Assembly (NCBI GenBank): GCA_000993595.1
Contig: LBWJ01000008.1
Location: 22,850 to 86,849, forward strand
Direction of reading: 5' to 3'
Origin: Candidatus Peregrinibacteria bacterium GW2011_GWC2_39_14
GTDB taxonomy: Bacteria > Patescibacteriota > Gracilibacteria > UBA1369 > UBA12463
Length of the DNA: 64,000 nucleotides
Positions 49,142-57,793 of the stretch are shown piece by piece. A program made the translations under genes and the position numbers. The notes under the pieces were generated by a model, which saw nothing but the letters and a program-made list of their open reading frames with translations, was not told the DNA's origin and searched no databases. Position 1 is the first letter of the stretch. Each line of letters begins with the position of its first letter.

Positions 49142-49169
49142 AGGGAGCATTTAAAATCGCACACGGACG

Positions 49170-49183
49170 CCGTACTAGTACGG
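49170..49183. promoter_or_regulatory. 14-bp perfect palindrome next to the -35 box
   Basis: CCGTACTAGTACGG (49170-49183), 4 nt upstream of TTGACA at 49188. Possible operator of the 49238 gene. Confidence 0.4.
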
Positions 49184-49187
49184 AAAT

Positions 49188-49216
49188 TTGACATTTGCCA
49201 TAATCGATATTATAAT
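49188..49216 (+). promoter_or_regulatory. Consensus promoter of the 49238 gene
   Basis: TTGACA (49188-49193), 17 nt, TATAAT (49211-49216), 21 nt before the ATG. Confidence 0.8.
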
Positions 49217-49237
49217 TCCCGCCTGTAATAAATTAAT

Positions 49238-49981
49238 ATGGCTATTGGTTTTGAACAAAGAGATGGTCGCGAAGCGGCAATTGATATGGCACTTGTAAAA
49301 GCAGGCGCAACAGGGCGTGATGTTTGGAATTTTTTAGATCCAAGAGTTTTTAGCGGAAATGAAATGCCTGGTTTAACTATTCCCGAAGGCGAATTAACGG
49401 AAATGGCTGTAGCGACTGTAAATCGTGCGGCAGCAGCATTTTTCGAGGATGCTAAGCGTGGAGCAGCTAGAGATCCGGTGTCTTTCGAGGATTTCGGTAT
49501 TCAAGCAGGCAGAAGAACGGGCATTACAAGGCGTAGCTTAATGGGAGTAGTGATCGTCGGACTTGGCTTAATGGCAGTAGCGCCATCATGCGCAGGAATG
49601 TTTTCATTAAGCAGAGAAGAGCGCAAAAAACAGGAAGGCGAAGAGGCGCAAGCTGTGGATCATATGATGCAAACATTTAAAGAGCAAGGTACAAAGCATT
49701 TCGTACCGGTGCCTGCTCAATTAAACGGTGTAGATAATCCGCATACAATAGGACTCGCGGTTTTTGAAAAAAATACCGATCCAAATGCGAAAGGAAAATG
49801 GAATGAAAAATCAATGTCGACATTTGCATTTATAAGATTTAAATATACAAGTGTGGGAATAATTTATAGCTTGGAAGTAAACGGTGATTATTCCGGAAAA
49901 AAATATCAAACAAGGTCAGAGTCCGAAGCGATACAATATGTTCACGAATTGGTTCAGCAATATTACATGAATCAGATATAA
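49238..49981 (+). CDS. Hypothetical protein with an internal Tat/lipobox-like membrane segment
   Basis: 247 residues, not recognised. Residues 1-95 are soluble-looking. A hydrophobic helix lies at about 98-118 (RRSLMGVVIVGLGLMAVAPS, then C), preceded by an Arg pair and ending at a Cys, like a Tat or lipoprotein signal but not at the N-terminus. The C-terminal about 120 residues would be outside (FIRFKYTSVGIIYSLEVNGD, with many aromatic residues). Either the real start is later, or this is a type II membrane protein with a cytosolic domain. It has a consensus promoter and an adjacent palindrome. Confidence 0.6.
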   Translation: MAIGFEQRDGREAAIDMALVKAGATGRDVWNFLDPRVFSGNEMPGLTIPEGELTEMAVATVNRAAAAFFEDAKRGAARDPVSFEDFGIQAGRRTGITRRSLMGVVIVGLGLMAVAPSCAGMFSLSREERKKQEGEEAQAVDHMMQTFKEQGTKHFVPVPAQLNGVDNPHTIGLAVFEKNTDPNAKGKWNEKSMSTFAFIRFKYTSVGIIYSLEVNGDYSGKKYQTRSESEAIQYVHELVQQYYMNQI

Positions 49982-50002
49982 TTCTATCAAATACTCATGT
50001 AA

Positions 50003-51319
50003 TTACCCGCGCAGCTCCTTCATCATATTCACCCTCTTTTCAATCAGCTCTTTTGTGCCGATGTCTTTGCGGTAAAACACAGGTCCTTTAACGGATAAGA
50101 GTCCGCTGGAAGCAAGTTCCGCGGCTTCCTCGATTGTGTTTCCGATTCCAACAAAAGCAACAGCGCGACTTCCGCCAAGAACAAGTCCATTTTCAGTTTG
50201 ATTGATGGAGGCAAAGTAAACTCGAACGCCTTCCGGCACGCTTCCAATCTCGATTTTTTCGCCTTTAATAGGGGAATCGGGATAGCCGTTTGGTACGACG
50301 TATTTGCAGACCGTCGCCTTATTTTCGAACTCGATTTTTAGCTGATCCAAAGTGCCATTGATTATCGCCTCGCAAACATCAACAAAATCAGTTTTTAAAA
50401 TTGGCAAAACATTCATAGTTTCCGGATCGCCAAATCGTACATTAAATTCAATTAAACGCACGCCGGTTGCGGTCGCCATATATCCACCATAAATAATTCC
50501 TTTGAAATACTGACTACTTTTTTTATACACAGCTTGAATAATTTTTTTATTCACTTCTGAGGCCTGCTGTATGTCATTTTCCGTCAAAAATGGGAGTGAA
50601 TGATTTGCATCGGAATACGTTCCCATTCCACCGGTATTTGGTCCTAAATCTCCATCAAAAGCCCTTTTGTGATCCTGCACAGCCGGCATATTTGCGAGAG
50701 TTTTTCCGTCCGTGAAACTCATGAGACTAAATTCTTGTCCAATAAGTTTTTCTTCAACAACAACGCGTCCCGCTTTTTGCAAGCACTCTGTAGCATAAAT
50801 AACGCCTTCCTCAACGGTCTTGAGGTGGTCGCCCGACACTTTCACGCCTTTGCCGGCCATCAAGCCGTCAGCCTTAATTACAAAGTTTCCGCCAAGCTTC
50901 TCAAGCATCTCTTTAATGCCTTCAGGTGACGTAAAAACCTTATATTCCGGATTGCCGGTAATTCCGTATTCTTCCATCAAATCACGCGTAAAAGACTTGC
51001 TTGCTTCAATCTGCGCCGCAAATTTATTTGGCGCCACGCAAGGCACACCAATTTTGCCGAGCTCATCAGCGACACCCGCCGCAATTGGATCTTCCGGGCC
51101 AATAATCGCAAAATCAGGCTTTGTATTCCCCGCAAACGCCAAAATATGCGCTATATCAAGAACGTCTCCAATTTCATATCCGCCATCGCTCAAATCAAAT
51201 ATTCCCGGATTTTTCGCTTTCGCATAAGTAAATAAGTTCATACCGTATTTACTTTTTTTCAAAGCTTCGGCAATCGCATGTTCTCGTGCGCCGTTGCCGA
51301 TTAATAAAACTTTTTTCAT
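50003..51319 (-). CDS. purD: Phosphoribosylamine-glycine ligase
   Basis: 438 residues, ATP-grasp enzyme for the second step of purine synthesis (phosphoribosylamine + glycine to GAR). LIGNGAREHAIAEALKKSKY at the N-terminus, GPEDPIAAGVAD, NFVIKADGLMAGKGVKV (ATP loop), GPNTGGMGTYSDANH and LIEFNVRFGDPETMNVLPIL are all in place. It begins 2 nt after the purF stop; with folD upstream of purF it forms the purine/one-carbon operon folD-purF-purD. Confidence 0.96.
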   Translation of the reverse strand: MKKVLLIGNGAREHAIAEALKKSKYGMNLFTYAKAKNPGIFDLSDGGYEIGDVLDIAHILAFAGNTKPDFAIIGPEDPIAAGVADELGKIGVPCVAPNKFAAQIEASKSFTRDLMEEYGITGNPEYKVFTSPEGIKEMLEKLGGNFVIKADGLMAGKGVKVSGDHLKTVEEGVIYATECLQKAGRVVVEEKLIGQEFSLMSFTDGKTLANMPAVQDHKRAFDGDLGPNTGGMGTYSDANHSLPFLTENDIQQASEVNKKIIQAVYKKSSQYFKGIIYGGYMATATGVRLIEFNVRFGDPETMNVLPILKTDFVDVCEAIINGTLDQLKIEFENKATVCKYVVPNGYPDSPIKGEKIEIGSVPEGVRVYFASINQTENGLVLGGSRAVAFVGIGNTIEEAAELASSGLLSVKGPVFYRKDIGTKELIEKRVNMMKELRG

Positions 51320-51321
51320 AT

Positions 51322-52851
51322 TTAAACTAAATTTAATTGACCTTTTTTTATGCCGGGCATATCACAATTTTCTTCAATTTGTCCGCACGCCTTATCGTTT
51401 AATCTTGAGTCTGAATTTGCTTTCAAAATCTTTTCAGTAACATCTCCGGTTTTATATTTTCCATCAAAACACGCCATGCACATATCTTTAACATTCGGAT
51501 TTCCTGATGTGCAAGCCTCAAGAACATCTTTAAGATCTGCGTAAATAAGAGCATCAGCATCAACAAATTTTCGAACTTGTTCAACGGAATAACTGGACGC
51601 AATTAACTCTTCTCGCGTTGGAATATCGATTCCATACAAACATGGGCTGACAATCGGTGGTGAAAAAATCGCCAAATAAACTTTTTTCGCGCCCGCATTT
51701 TTTATCATCTGCACAATCTGTTTTGATGTGTTTCCGCGAACAATGCTATCGTCCACAAGCAGAATTTTTTTGCCTGTGATTTCCAGCTTCATCGGATTCA
51801 ATTTGTATTGAATGGATTTTTTTCTGATCTTCTGTCCGGGCATAATAAATGTTCTTCCAATGTATCTGTTTTTAACAAGCCCTTCACGATATTTGAGCCC
51901 AAGTCGATCTGCAATCGCAAGCGCAGCGGCTCTGGAAGAATCTGGCACCGGCATAACAACGTCAATATCGAGTTTTAATTTTTTCACTTTATCCGCAAGC
52001 TTTTCTCCCATTCTCATTTGCGCTTTATAAACGGAAATTCCATTCAAAACCGAATCCGGTCGAGCAAAATAAATATATTCAAAAATGCATGGCGTAAGAG
52101 TTTTTGGCATAACTTTTGTGCGATGAACCGTTCGCGTTTTTTCATCAATAAAAACAACTTCACCGGCTTTCACATCATCAATAAATTCAAATCCAAGGAT
52201 ATCAAGAACAATGGATTCCGATGCAAAAATATAATCCGTTACAAGTCCGTTTTGTCGCTTTCCAAAGAGCAAAGGGCGAATTCCATGAGGGTCTCTAAAT
52301 GCAACCATTCCTTGTTTTGCGATATAAGAAACGACGCTATATGCCCCGCGTGATCTTTCAAAAACACTTTTTACGGCTTCGGAAATAATTTTGGAATTTA
52401 AGTTAGGGCTCGATTTTTTATGCAATTGTTTTGATAAAGATTTTGTGAAAAGATTAAGAATAACTTCAGCGTCATTATTTGAATTTACAAGCCTTTGATC
52501 TTTTTCAAAAAGTTCTTTTTTCAAATCATACGAATTAAAAACATTTCCATTATGCGCGAGCGCAACTCCAAAAGGAGATTGTCCGATAAACGGTTGAGTT
52601 TCTTCAACGGTTCTGCCTCCAAATGTGGAATATCTTGTGTGCCCAACTGCCGCATATCCAAGCAGTTTTTGCATGTGTCTTGTGTGGAAAACATCATGCA
52701 CGAGTCCAAGGTCTTTTTGCGTATGAAAAGCTGCGCCATCATACGTCACCATTCCGGCCGCATCCTGTCCGCGATGTTGCATACAAATCAACGCGTCATA
52801 AACATCTTGTGCCACATAATCGTTTCCAAAAATTCCAACAACTCCACACAT
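51322..52851 (-). CDS. purF: Amidophosphoribosyltransferase
   Basis: 509 residues. It starts MCGVVGIFG with Cys2 as the glutaminase nucleophile, so no propeptide. GHTRYSTFG, LAHNGNVFN and NNDAEVILNLF line the glutaminase site. The PRPP loop is ILLVDDSIVRGNTSKQIVQM. Cys residues in VSPCLYGID and DMCMACFDGKY match the iron-sulfur type of B. subtilis PurF. First committed step of purine synthesis. It lies between folD (2 nt) and purD (2 nt), so one operon. The remaining pur genes are not in the window. Confidence 0.96.
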   Translation of the reverse strand: MCGVVGIFGNDYVAQDVYDALICMQHRGQDAAGMVTYDGAAFHTQKDLGLVHDVFHTRHMQKLLGYAAVGHTRYSTFGGRTVEETQPFIGQSPFGVALAHNGNVFNSYDLKKELFEKDQRLVNSNNDAEVILNLFTKSLSKQLHKKSSPNLNSKIISEAVKSVFERSRGAYSVVSYIAKQGMVAFRDPHGIRPLLFGKRQNGLVTDYIFASESIVLDILGFEFIDDVKAGEVVFIDEKTRTVHRTKVMPKTLTPCIFEYIYFARPDSVLNGISVYKAQMRMGEKLADKVKKLKLDIDVVMPVPDSSRAAALAIADRLGLKYREGLVKNRYIGRTFIMPGQKIRKKSIQYKLNPMKLEITGKKILLVDDSIVRGNTSKQIVQMIKNAGAKKVYLAIFSPPIVSPCLYGIDIPTREELIASSYSVEQVRKFVDADALIYADLKDVLEACTSGNPNVKDMCMACFDGKYKTGDVTEKILKANSDSRLNDKACGQIEENCDMPGIKKGQLNLV

Positions 52852-52853
52852 AT

Positions 52854-53723
52854 TTATTTGTTGTTAAGGTTATTTGTTTGCCGTTTTGCGGCTTTATACG
52901 TATTTTCCATTAAACATGCGACAGTCATTGGTCCGACTCCGCCGGGAACAGGGGTGATAAAACTCGCTTTCTTTGCGACTTCATCAAAATCAACATCTCC
53001 AACAAGCTTGCCTTCTTCTGTGCGATTTATTCCGATATCAATAATAACAACGCCATCTTTTACCATATCCGCGGTAACCATTTTTGCCCTTCCAACAGCC
53101 ACGCAAACGATATCTGCATTTCTTGTATGTGCTGCCAAATCAACTGTTTTGCTGTTGCAAATCGTAACAGTCGCTTTTCTGTTCGAAAGCATAATTGCGA
53201 GCGGTTTTCCGACAGTATTGCTGGATCCGATCATCGTGACATTTTTGCCTTTTACGTCTATTTTGTAGTGTTCCAAAAGTCGGATACATCCAAGTGGTGT
53301 GCAAGGCGCAAGATCTTCAAATTCAAGACTCAAAAACATTTTTCCCGTGTTATAAGCCGTGCAACCGTCCACGTCTTTATAAGGATTTATGTGTTTAAAA
53401 ACCTGCGGTTCGTTGATGTGTTTTGGCAGGGGAGTTTGCACAATGAATCCCGTGACCGCTTTATCTTCATTGAGTTGAACAACTTTTTTGATCAGTTCTT
53501 CTTGGCTTATGGAAGCCTCGAATTTCATATGTTCAAATAGCATTCCGGAAGCCTCCGCAGCCTTTCTTTTTTGATTTATATAAACATTGCTCGCCGGATC
53601 TTCACCAACCTGCACAACAACAAGCTTTGGCGAAATGCCCGTTTCTTTTTTCAGAACTTCCATATCGCGCTTCACTTGCTCGACTAGCTCCTGTGAAACT
53701 TTTTTTCCATCAATTAATTGCAT
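52854..53723 (-). CDS. folD: Methylenetetrahydrofolate dehydrogenase/cyclohydrolase
   Basis: 289 residues. NVYINQKRKAAEASG holds the Tyr-x3-Lys catalytic pair. GFIVQTPLPKHI, GKNVTMIGSSNTVGKPLAIM (NADP-binding) and ITPVPGGVGPMTVACLMENT are the FolD signatures. It interconverts methylene-, methenyl- and formyl-THF, feeding purine synthesis and ThyX. First gene of folD-purF-purD; a short untranslated region separates it from tmk, which points the same way. Confidence 0.96.
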   Translation of the reverse strand: MQLIDGKKVSQELVEQVKRDMEVLKKETGISPKLVVVQVGEDPASNVYINQKRKAAEASGMLFEHMKFEASISQEELIKKVVQLNEDKAVTGFIVQTPLPKHINEPQVFKHINPYKDVDGCTAYNTGKMFLSLEFEDLAPCTPLGCIRLLEHYKIDVKGKNVTMIGSSNTVGKPLAIMLSNRKATVTICNSKTVDLAAHTRNADIVCVAVGRAKMVTADMVKDGVVIIDIGINRTEEGKLVGDVDFDEVAKKASFITPVPGGVGPMTVACLMENTYKAAKRQTNNLNNK

Positions 53724-53770
53724 TGGAATAGGGATGTTAAGTGCAGTTCAATATTAGCACACGGAGGGGA

Positions 53771-54367
53771 TTATCTCAAAAACTTTTCTATAACTTTCCA
53801 GATCATTTCTTCAGTTTTTTCTTTCGACGGTTCAACGTTCAAAACTTTCCAAGAATATTTCTTTCCAAGAGTTGCATGGATTTTTTTGCATTTTTCAACA
53901 AGCGCATCATCGGATTCATGAATATGTGACATTTCTTTTGCATGGAGAAAGCGCTTTCCTTCGAGCAGAATCGCCAAATCTTCTTTGATTAAATGCTTAT
54001 TAACTTCCTCCAGCCATTCAAGTTTTGCGCCCTTCAGCCAGCCCCAAGCGAGGCCCGTTCCAGTATAATCTTCCGCGACAACAATTTTCCCTTGTGCGAG
54101 CATTTTTTCGATTTCCGGCTGATATTGATAGCGGTTGATTGCAAACCACATTTGCAGTTCTTCTTCCGAGATTTTTTGCTTATTTTTCACGCTTCCACGC
54201 AAAATTTTATTTAAAAAAGGGCCACTCGGCGCCAAATCATACTTTGGATATTTCGTATAAACAGCATCAAAACCCGCATCCTGAAGCCGTTTAACAAGCC
54301 TCAAGCATTGCGTTGTCTTGCCAATATTATTGATTCCGTAAAAAGTGATTAATTTGCCTTTTTTCAC
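53771..54367 (-). CDS. tmk: Thymidylate kinase-like protein
   Basis: 198 residues from GTG 54367. KKGKLITFYGINNIGKTTQC holds the P-loop (GxxxxGKT). YTKYPKYDLAPSG (the dTMP-binding Y/F-P segment), VAEDYTGTGLAWGWLKGAKL (the DRY-like catalytic D-x-[YR] region reads EDYTGTGLAW) and LLEGKRFLHA (lid) follow. It phosphorylates dTMP to dTDP. GTG is chosen because a TATAAT at 54374-54379 ends 6 nt upstream; the longest frame (ATG 54412) would include the promoter and overlap the divergent gene at 54390. Confidence 0.78.
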   Translation of the reverse strand: MKKGKLITFYGINNIGKTTQCLRLVKRLQDAGFDAVYTKYPKYDLAPSGPFLNKILRGSVKNKQKISEEELQMWFAINRYQYQPEIEKMLAQGKIVVAEDYTGTGLAWGWLKGAKLEWLEEVNKHLIKEDLAILLEGKRFLHAKEMSHIHESDDALVEKCKKIHATLGKKYSWKVLNVEPSKEKTEEMIWKVIEKFLR

Positions 54368-54373
54368 GCCGGC

Positions 54374-54379
54374 ATTATA
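54374..54379 (-). promoter_or_regulatory. -10 box of tmk, start-proximal
   Basis: Minus strand TATAAT, 6 nt before GTG 54367. The same few bases read TATAAC twice on the plus strand (54376-54381, 54383-54388) just before ATG 54390, so the divergent genes share a very compact promoter zone. Confidence 0.55.
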
Positions 54380-54389
54380 ACATATAACC

Positions 54390-56039
54390 ATGCCAACCTG
54401 CCAAAATTGCAAAACTTCTTTTGAAATTGATCAAGCCGATCGGAATTTCTATAAAAAAATCGACATGCCGGATCCGGTTGAATGCTACCATTGCCGTCAA
54501 CAGCGCAGGCAAGCTTATCGAAATGAGCGAATTTTGTATAATCGCAAGTGTGATAAATGCGGCACTCAAATGATTTCGCTTTATTCTCCGGATAAGAAAT
54601 TTCCGGTTTATTGCCAAGGTTGCTATTGGGGTGATGATTGGGATGCAATGTCTTATGGTCGCGATTTTGATTTTAACAAGCCATTTTTTGAACAGTGGAA
54701 AAACTTGTGGGATTCTGTTCCAAAACTGGGATTGCTTGTTCTTGGCGAAAGTTTGAATAGTGATTACATTAACGACGCTTATAAATTGAAAAATTGTTAT
54801 TTGGTTTTTGACGGAGAGCAGGCGGAAGACTGTTATTTTTGCGAAACGTTTTTACTTTTAAAAGACTGCGTTGACGGCTTAACTCTGCGCAATTCCGAGC
54901 TTTGTTATGAAGCGATAAATTCGTTTAATTGTTACAATTGTTCGTTCATCAGATTTTGCAAAGATTGCGCAGAATCAAACTTTTTAATAGATTGCATCGG
55001 GTGTAAAAATTGTTTTTTTTGTGCTAATCAACGCCAAAAACAATATTGCATTTTTAATAAGCAATATACAAAAGAAGATTATTATAAAAAGATTGAAGAA
55101 ATAAATTTGGGAGACTATAAAACTCTCCAAAAAGTAAAATCCGAATTTGAAAAATTCATTATCTCTCAGCCAAGAAAAGCATCTCGAGGACTGCAAAACG
55201 AAAACGTAAGTGGGGATAATGTCGATCATTGCAAAAATGTTTTTTATTCTTTTGATTGCGCGGAAATTCGTGACTGCAAATATTGCACAAACATGCTGAT
55301 GGCGGCAAACGATTGCATGGACGTTGATATTTGGGGCGATAGGTTGGATCTTGGATATAATTCCGAATGTATTGGCGCGGGCGGGAATAGTATTTTTTGT
55401 TCATTATATTGCGCAATGGATGCGAGCAACGTTTATTATTCGGCTTTTGCGTGGCAAGGTGTGCACGACATGTTTGGATGCGTCGCTTTGAAACATAAAA
55501 GTTTTTGTATTTTGAATAAACAGTATGAAGAAAAGGAATATCGCGAACTTTTGAAGCGCATAAAAGAACACATGAAAAGCACCGGCGAGTGGGGTCAATT
55601 TTTCCCTATCTCAACTTCGGCTTTTGGCTATAACGAATCGGTTGCGAACGACTTTTTTCCTCTTACAGAAGAGCAAATTCAAAGCAAGGGATATAACTTA
55701 AAAGAAAAAGATTCGCGCGAATATTTAAAGCAGACTTATGTGGTTCCAAATAATATAAAAGACGTGCCGGACTCAATTACCGACGAAATTTTGGCATGTG
55801 AAAATTGTGGCAAAAATTATCGTATTACCGCACAAGAATTACGTTTTTATCGCAAAAAGAATTTACCAATTCCACACAAATGTTTTGTTTGCAGGTATCA
55901 CGATCGCTTAAATCTTCGCAACCCTCGCAAGCTTTGGGATCGTAGTTGCAAAAAGTGTGGCGCTAAAGTCCAAAGTTCATACGCACCGGAAAGGCCCGAG
56001 CCGATTTATTGTGAAGGATGCTATTTGGAGGTGATTTGA
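54390..56039 (+). CDS. Cys-rich zinc-ribbon protein with duplicated end domains
   Basis: 549 residues, very Cys-rich, not recognised by function. The N-terminal about 85 residues have four CxxC sites (CQNC, CYHC, CDKC, CQGC) with DRNFYKKIDMPDPVECYHCR and CYWGDDWDAMSYGR. The C-terminal about 75 residues repeat the same design (CENC, CFVC, CKKC, CEGC; RFYRKKNLPIPHKCFVCR and YAPERPEPIYCEGCY). Between them, CNYC/CKNC-type pairs recur (KLKNCYLVFDGEQAEDCYFC, CKYCTNMLMAANDCMDVDIW). It must bind several zinc ions. Homologues are common in CPR genomes as I remember them. Divergent from tmk. Confidence 0.7.
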   Translation: MPTCQNCKTSFEIDQADRNFYKKIDMPDPVECYHCRQQRRQAYRNERILYNRKCDKCGTQMISLYSPDKKFPVYCQGCYWGDDWDAMSYGRDFDFNKPFFEQWKNLWDSVPKLGLLVLGESLNSDYINDAYKLKNCYLVFDGEQAEDCYFCETFLLLKDCVDGLTLRNSELCYEAINSFNCYNCSFIRFCKDCAESNFLIDCIGCKNCFFCANQRQKQYCIFNKQYTKEDYYKKIEEINLGDYKTLQKVKSEFEKFIISQPRKASRGLQNENVSGDNVDHCKNVFYSFDCAEIRDCKYCTNMLMAANDCMDVDIWGDRLDLGYNSECIGAGGNSIFCSLYCAMDASNVYYSAFAWQGVHDMFGCVALKHKSFCILNKQYEEKEYRELLKRIKEHMKSTGEWGQFFPISTSAFGYNESVANDFFPLTEEQIQSKGYNLKEKDSREYLKQTYVVPNNIKDVPDSITDEILACENCGKNYRITAQELRFYRKKNLPIPHKCFVCRYHDRLNLRNPRKLWDRSCKKCGAKVQSSYAPERPEPIYCEGCYLEVI

Positions 56040-56044
56040 TTTTT

Positions 56045-56073
56045 TTGACAAAATATCCAGGTCAACGTAAGAT
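56045..56073 (+). promoter_or_regulatory. Candidate promoter of the 56101 gene
   Basis: TTGACA (56045-56050), 17 nt, TAAGAT (56068-56073), 27 nt before the ATG. Confidence 0.55.
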
Positions 56074-56100
56074 TAACCTCCATATTAATATTTTATAGAT

Positions 56101-56433
56101 ATGAATAGACTGGATGACATTAAAGATGCGCCGACGACTCAGCCGTCGTGGCAATTTGGAGAGCTTTTGCCGACGCAAGATACAATGAGATTAGTTGAAC
56201 GAAAAATGGCCGAAGGATGGGGACTATTGGCGGTAGCGCCGATTTCTGCAGAAGATACAATATTAGATATAAGATGCGAGAGGAGAAGGAAAATTGGATT
56301 TGAAGTATCGGTTTATCAGCATACAGCTATTGATCCGAAAGATCAGTCTACGGTTGGAATTAATTTATATTTTGAACGTAAGGTGAGGCAAGCTGGAGAA
56401 ATGCAGGTAACAGAAGTGCTATTAGCCGCATAG
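56101..56433 (+). CDS. Hypothetical protein
   Basis: 110 residues, not recognised. It is soluble, probably alpha/beta: a helix (DTMRLVERKMAEGWGLLAVA) then beta strands (KIGFEVSVYQHTAID, TVGINLYFERKVR). No signal peptide. It is a single cistron with its own candidate promoter; the 140-nt gap to the next gene contains a short TTTATCCGCGCGGATAAAA-type inverted repeat (TTTATCCGCGCGGATAAA, 56436-56453) that could end transcription. Confidence 0.55.
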   Translation: MNRLDDIKDAPTTQPSWQFGELLPTQDTMRLVERKMAEGWGLLAVAPISAEDTILDIRCERRRKIGFEVSVYQHTAIDPKDQSTVGINLYFERKVRQAGEMQVTEVLLAA

Positions 56434-56435
56434 GC

Positions 56436-56453
56436 TTTATCCGCGCGGATAAA
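56436..56453. terminator. 18-bp palindrome after the 56101 gene
   Basis: TTTATCCGCGCGGATAAA, perfectly self-complementary, 3 nt past the stop codon. It may act as a terminator or a protein site; no T run follows. Confidence 0.4.
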
Positions 56454-56561
56454 ATGGCAACGCAAAAGTCTTATCTATAAGCAATTTTGAGTTTATTGCA
56501 TAGTAAAGAATTCCATTTTGAAATGAGCTCAGGAAGATTTGTAATAATATAAAATTTATGC

Positions 56562-56567
56562 TATAAT
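56562..56567 (+). promoter_or_regulatory. -10 box of the 56574 gene, start-proximal
   Basis: TATGCTATAAT: extended -10, TATAAT at 56562-56567, 6 nt before ATG 56574. Confidence 0.6.
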
Positions 56568-56573
56568 ATAAAC

Positions 56574-57299
56574 ATGAAAAAAGCTGATTTACAGGATTTG
56601 GATCCGGATCAAGCCGCGGAAGATTTAATTGAAGCTGCTGGGAAAGGCATAACTCCTTCACCGGAGGTTATTGAAAGATTAATTGCCGCATTAAAAAATC
56701 CGGGCGTAAAGGCTGAGGGCGGGGCAGGCGGCGAAGATGCCGTCGCAGTTGATTCATTACAAAAAGCAGCATCTGAAAGAGCAGCGGATGCGGTTACTGT
56801 CCCATCACGCGAAGAGGTATTGAAATGCGTAGACGCTTGGGTTGAAAGCGACATGCCTCCGGGGTCTAGATGGTACGAAGGTGCTTTTGGAAAAATGAAA
56901 TTCACCGAAGAGGTGTATGCGATTATGATGGAATCTTTGATGGGAAGTCTTGATAGTGGAGACGATTTGTATGTTATAGCAAAGAAATTAACGCTTTTTC
57001 ATAACGCCCCTGATAAATGGGGTGGGGACGGGTATTCCGGGATGCACGATTGTCCGATCACGAAAAGAAAAATAGTTGAGAGGTTGCTTAAAGAAGTTAA
57101 AAAAGCAGGCAAAGAATACGTTATGACAGAACGGAATTTTAATTATATTTATTCGAAAGCGGTTAACATGGGGGACTCCACGATACAACAAATCCAAAGA
57201 TGGGATACTCCCGGATTGCCAAATTTGCCTCCAGGGAATGCGTTAACGAAAGCCGTTCTTGAATTTGTTTTAAAGAAAATGGATGCCGGGAAACTTTAG
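56574..57299 (+). CDS. Hypothetical protein
   Basis: 241 residues, not recognised. It is soluble. The N-terminal about 80 residues are acidic and Ala-rich (MKKADLQDLDPDQAAEDLIE, then GITPSPEVIERLIAALKNPG). A C-terminal helical domain includes SRWYEGAFGKMKFTEEVYAI and ADKWGG-like DKWGGDGYSGMHDCP, then MTERNFNYIYSKAVNMGDST. The TATAAT 6 nt before the ATG suggests a leaderless mRNA. It overlaps the dut 3' end by 4 nt in convergent orientation. Confidence 0.6.
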   Translation: MKKADLQDLDPDQAAEDLIEAAGKGITPSPEVIERLIAALKNPGVKAEGGAGGEDAVAVDSLQKAASERAADAVTVPSREEVLKCVDAWVESDMPPGSRWYEGAFGKMKFTEEVYAIMMESLMGSLDSGDDLYVIAKKLTLFHNAPDKWGGDGYSGMHDCPITKRKIVERLLKEVKKAGKEYVMTERNFNYIYSKAVNMGDSTIQQIQRWDTPGLPNLPPGNALTKAVLEFVLKKMDAGKL

Positions 57300-57736
57300 G
57301 ACTTGTACCCGCCCGTACTCCCAAATCCGCCTCTAGTCTTTTTTTCAATAACTTCAATCTCTTTCCACTTCGCTTTCCCAATCTTCACAAAAATTCCTTG
57401 AGCGATTTTTTCACCGCGCTTAATTTCAACGGCTTTATCCGTGAAGTTATAAACCTGAATTTTTATTTCATCTTCGGGGCCGCAATAATCATGGTCAATG
57501 ATTCCGATTCCATGAGGAGTCATCAAGCCTTTTTTCTTTGGCGCACTGCTGCGCGCAGCAACAACGAGCATGTAATTTTTTGGAGTTTCAATAATTAAAT
57601 TGCCAGGTATAAAAGCCAAACTTCGCGCCTCAATCATAACATCCGTTCGTGCAGAAATATCAAATCCAACGCTTCCATCCGTTTCATAAATCGGCAGAGG
57701 CAAATCGTTGTCGATGCGTTTTATATGCACTTTCAT
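57296..57736 (-). CDS. dut: dUTP diphosphatase
   Basis: 146 residues, trimeric dUTPase. All five motifs are visible: DGSVGFDISAR (1), AARSSAPKK (2), GIGIIDHDYCGPEDEIKI (3, with catalytic Asp), KRGEKIAQGIFVKI (4) and RGGFGSTGGY (5). It converts dUTP to dUMP, which also feeds ThyX. It follows rplA by 57 nt in the same direction and may be on the ribosomal-protein transcript. Confidence 0.95.
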   Translation of the reverse strand: MKVHIKRIDNDLPLPIYETDGSVGFDISARTDVMIEARSLAFIPGNLIIETPKNYMLVVAARSSAPKKKGLMTPHGIGIIDHDYCGPEDEIKIQVYNFTDKAVEIKRGEKIAQGIFVKIGKAKWKEIEVIEKKTRGGFGSTGGYKS

Positions 57737-57793
57737 ATGGTGTCGCTGCGCGACCTTTTATTTATATGGAGCAACCGCTTCGCTATTGCTCTG

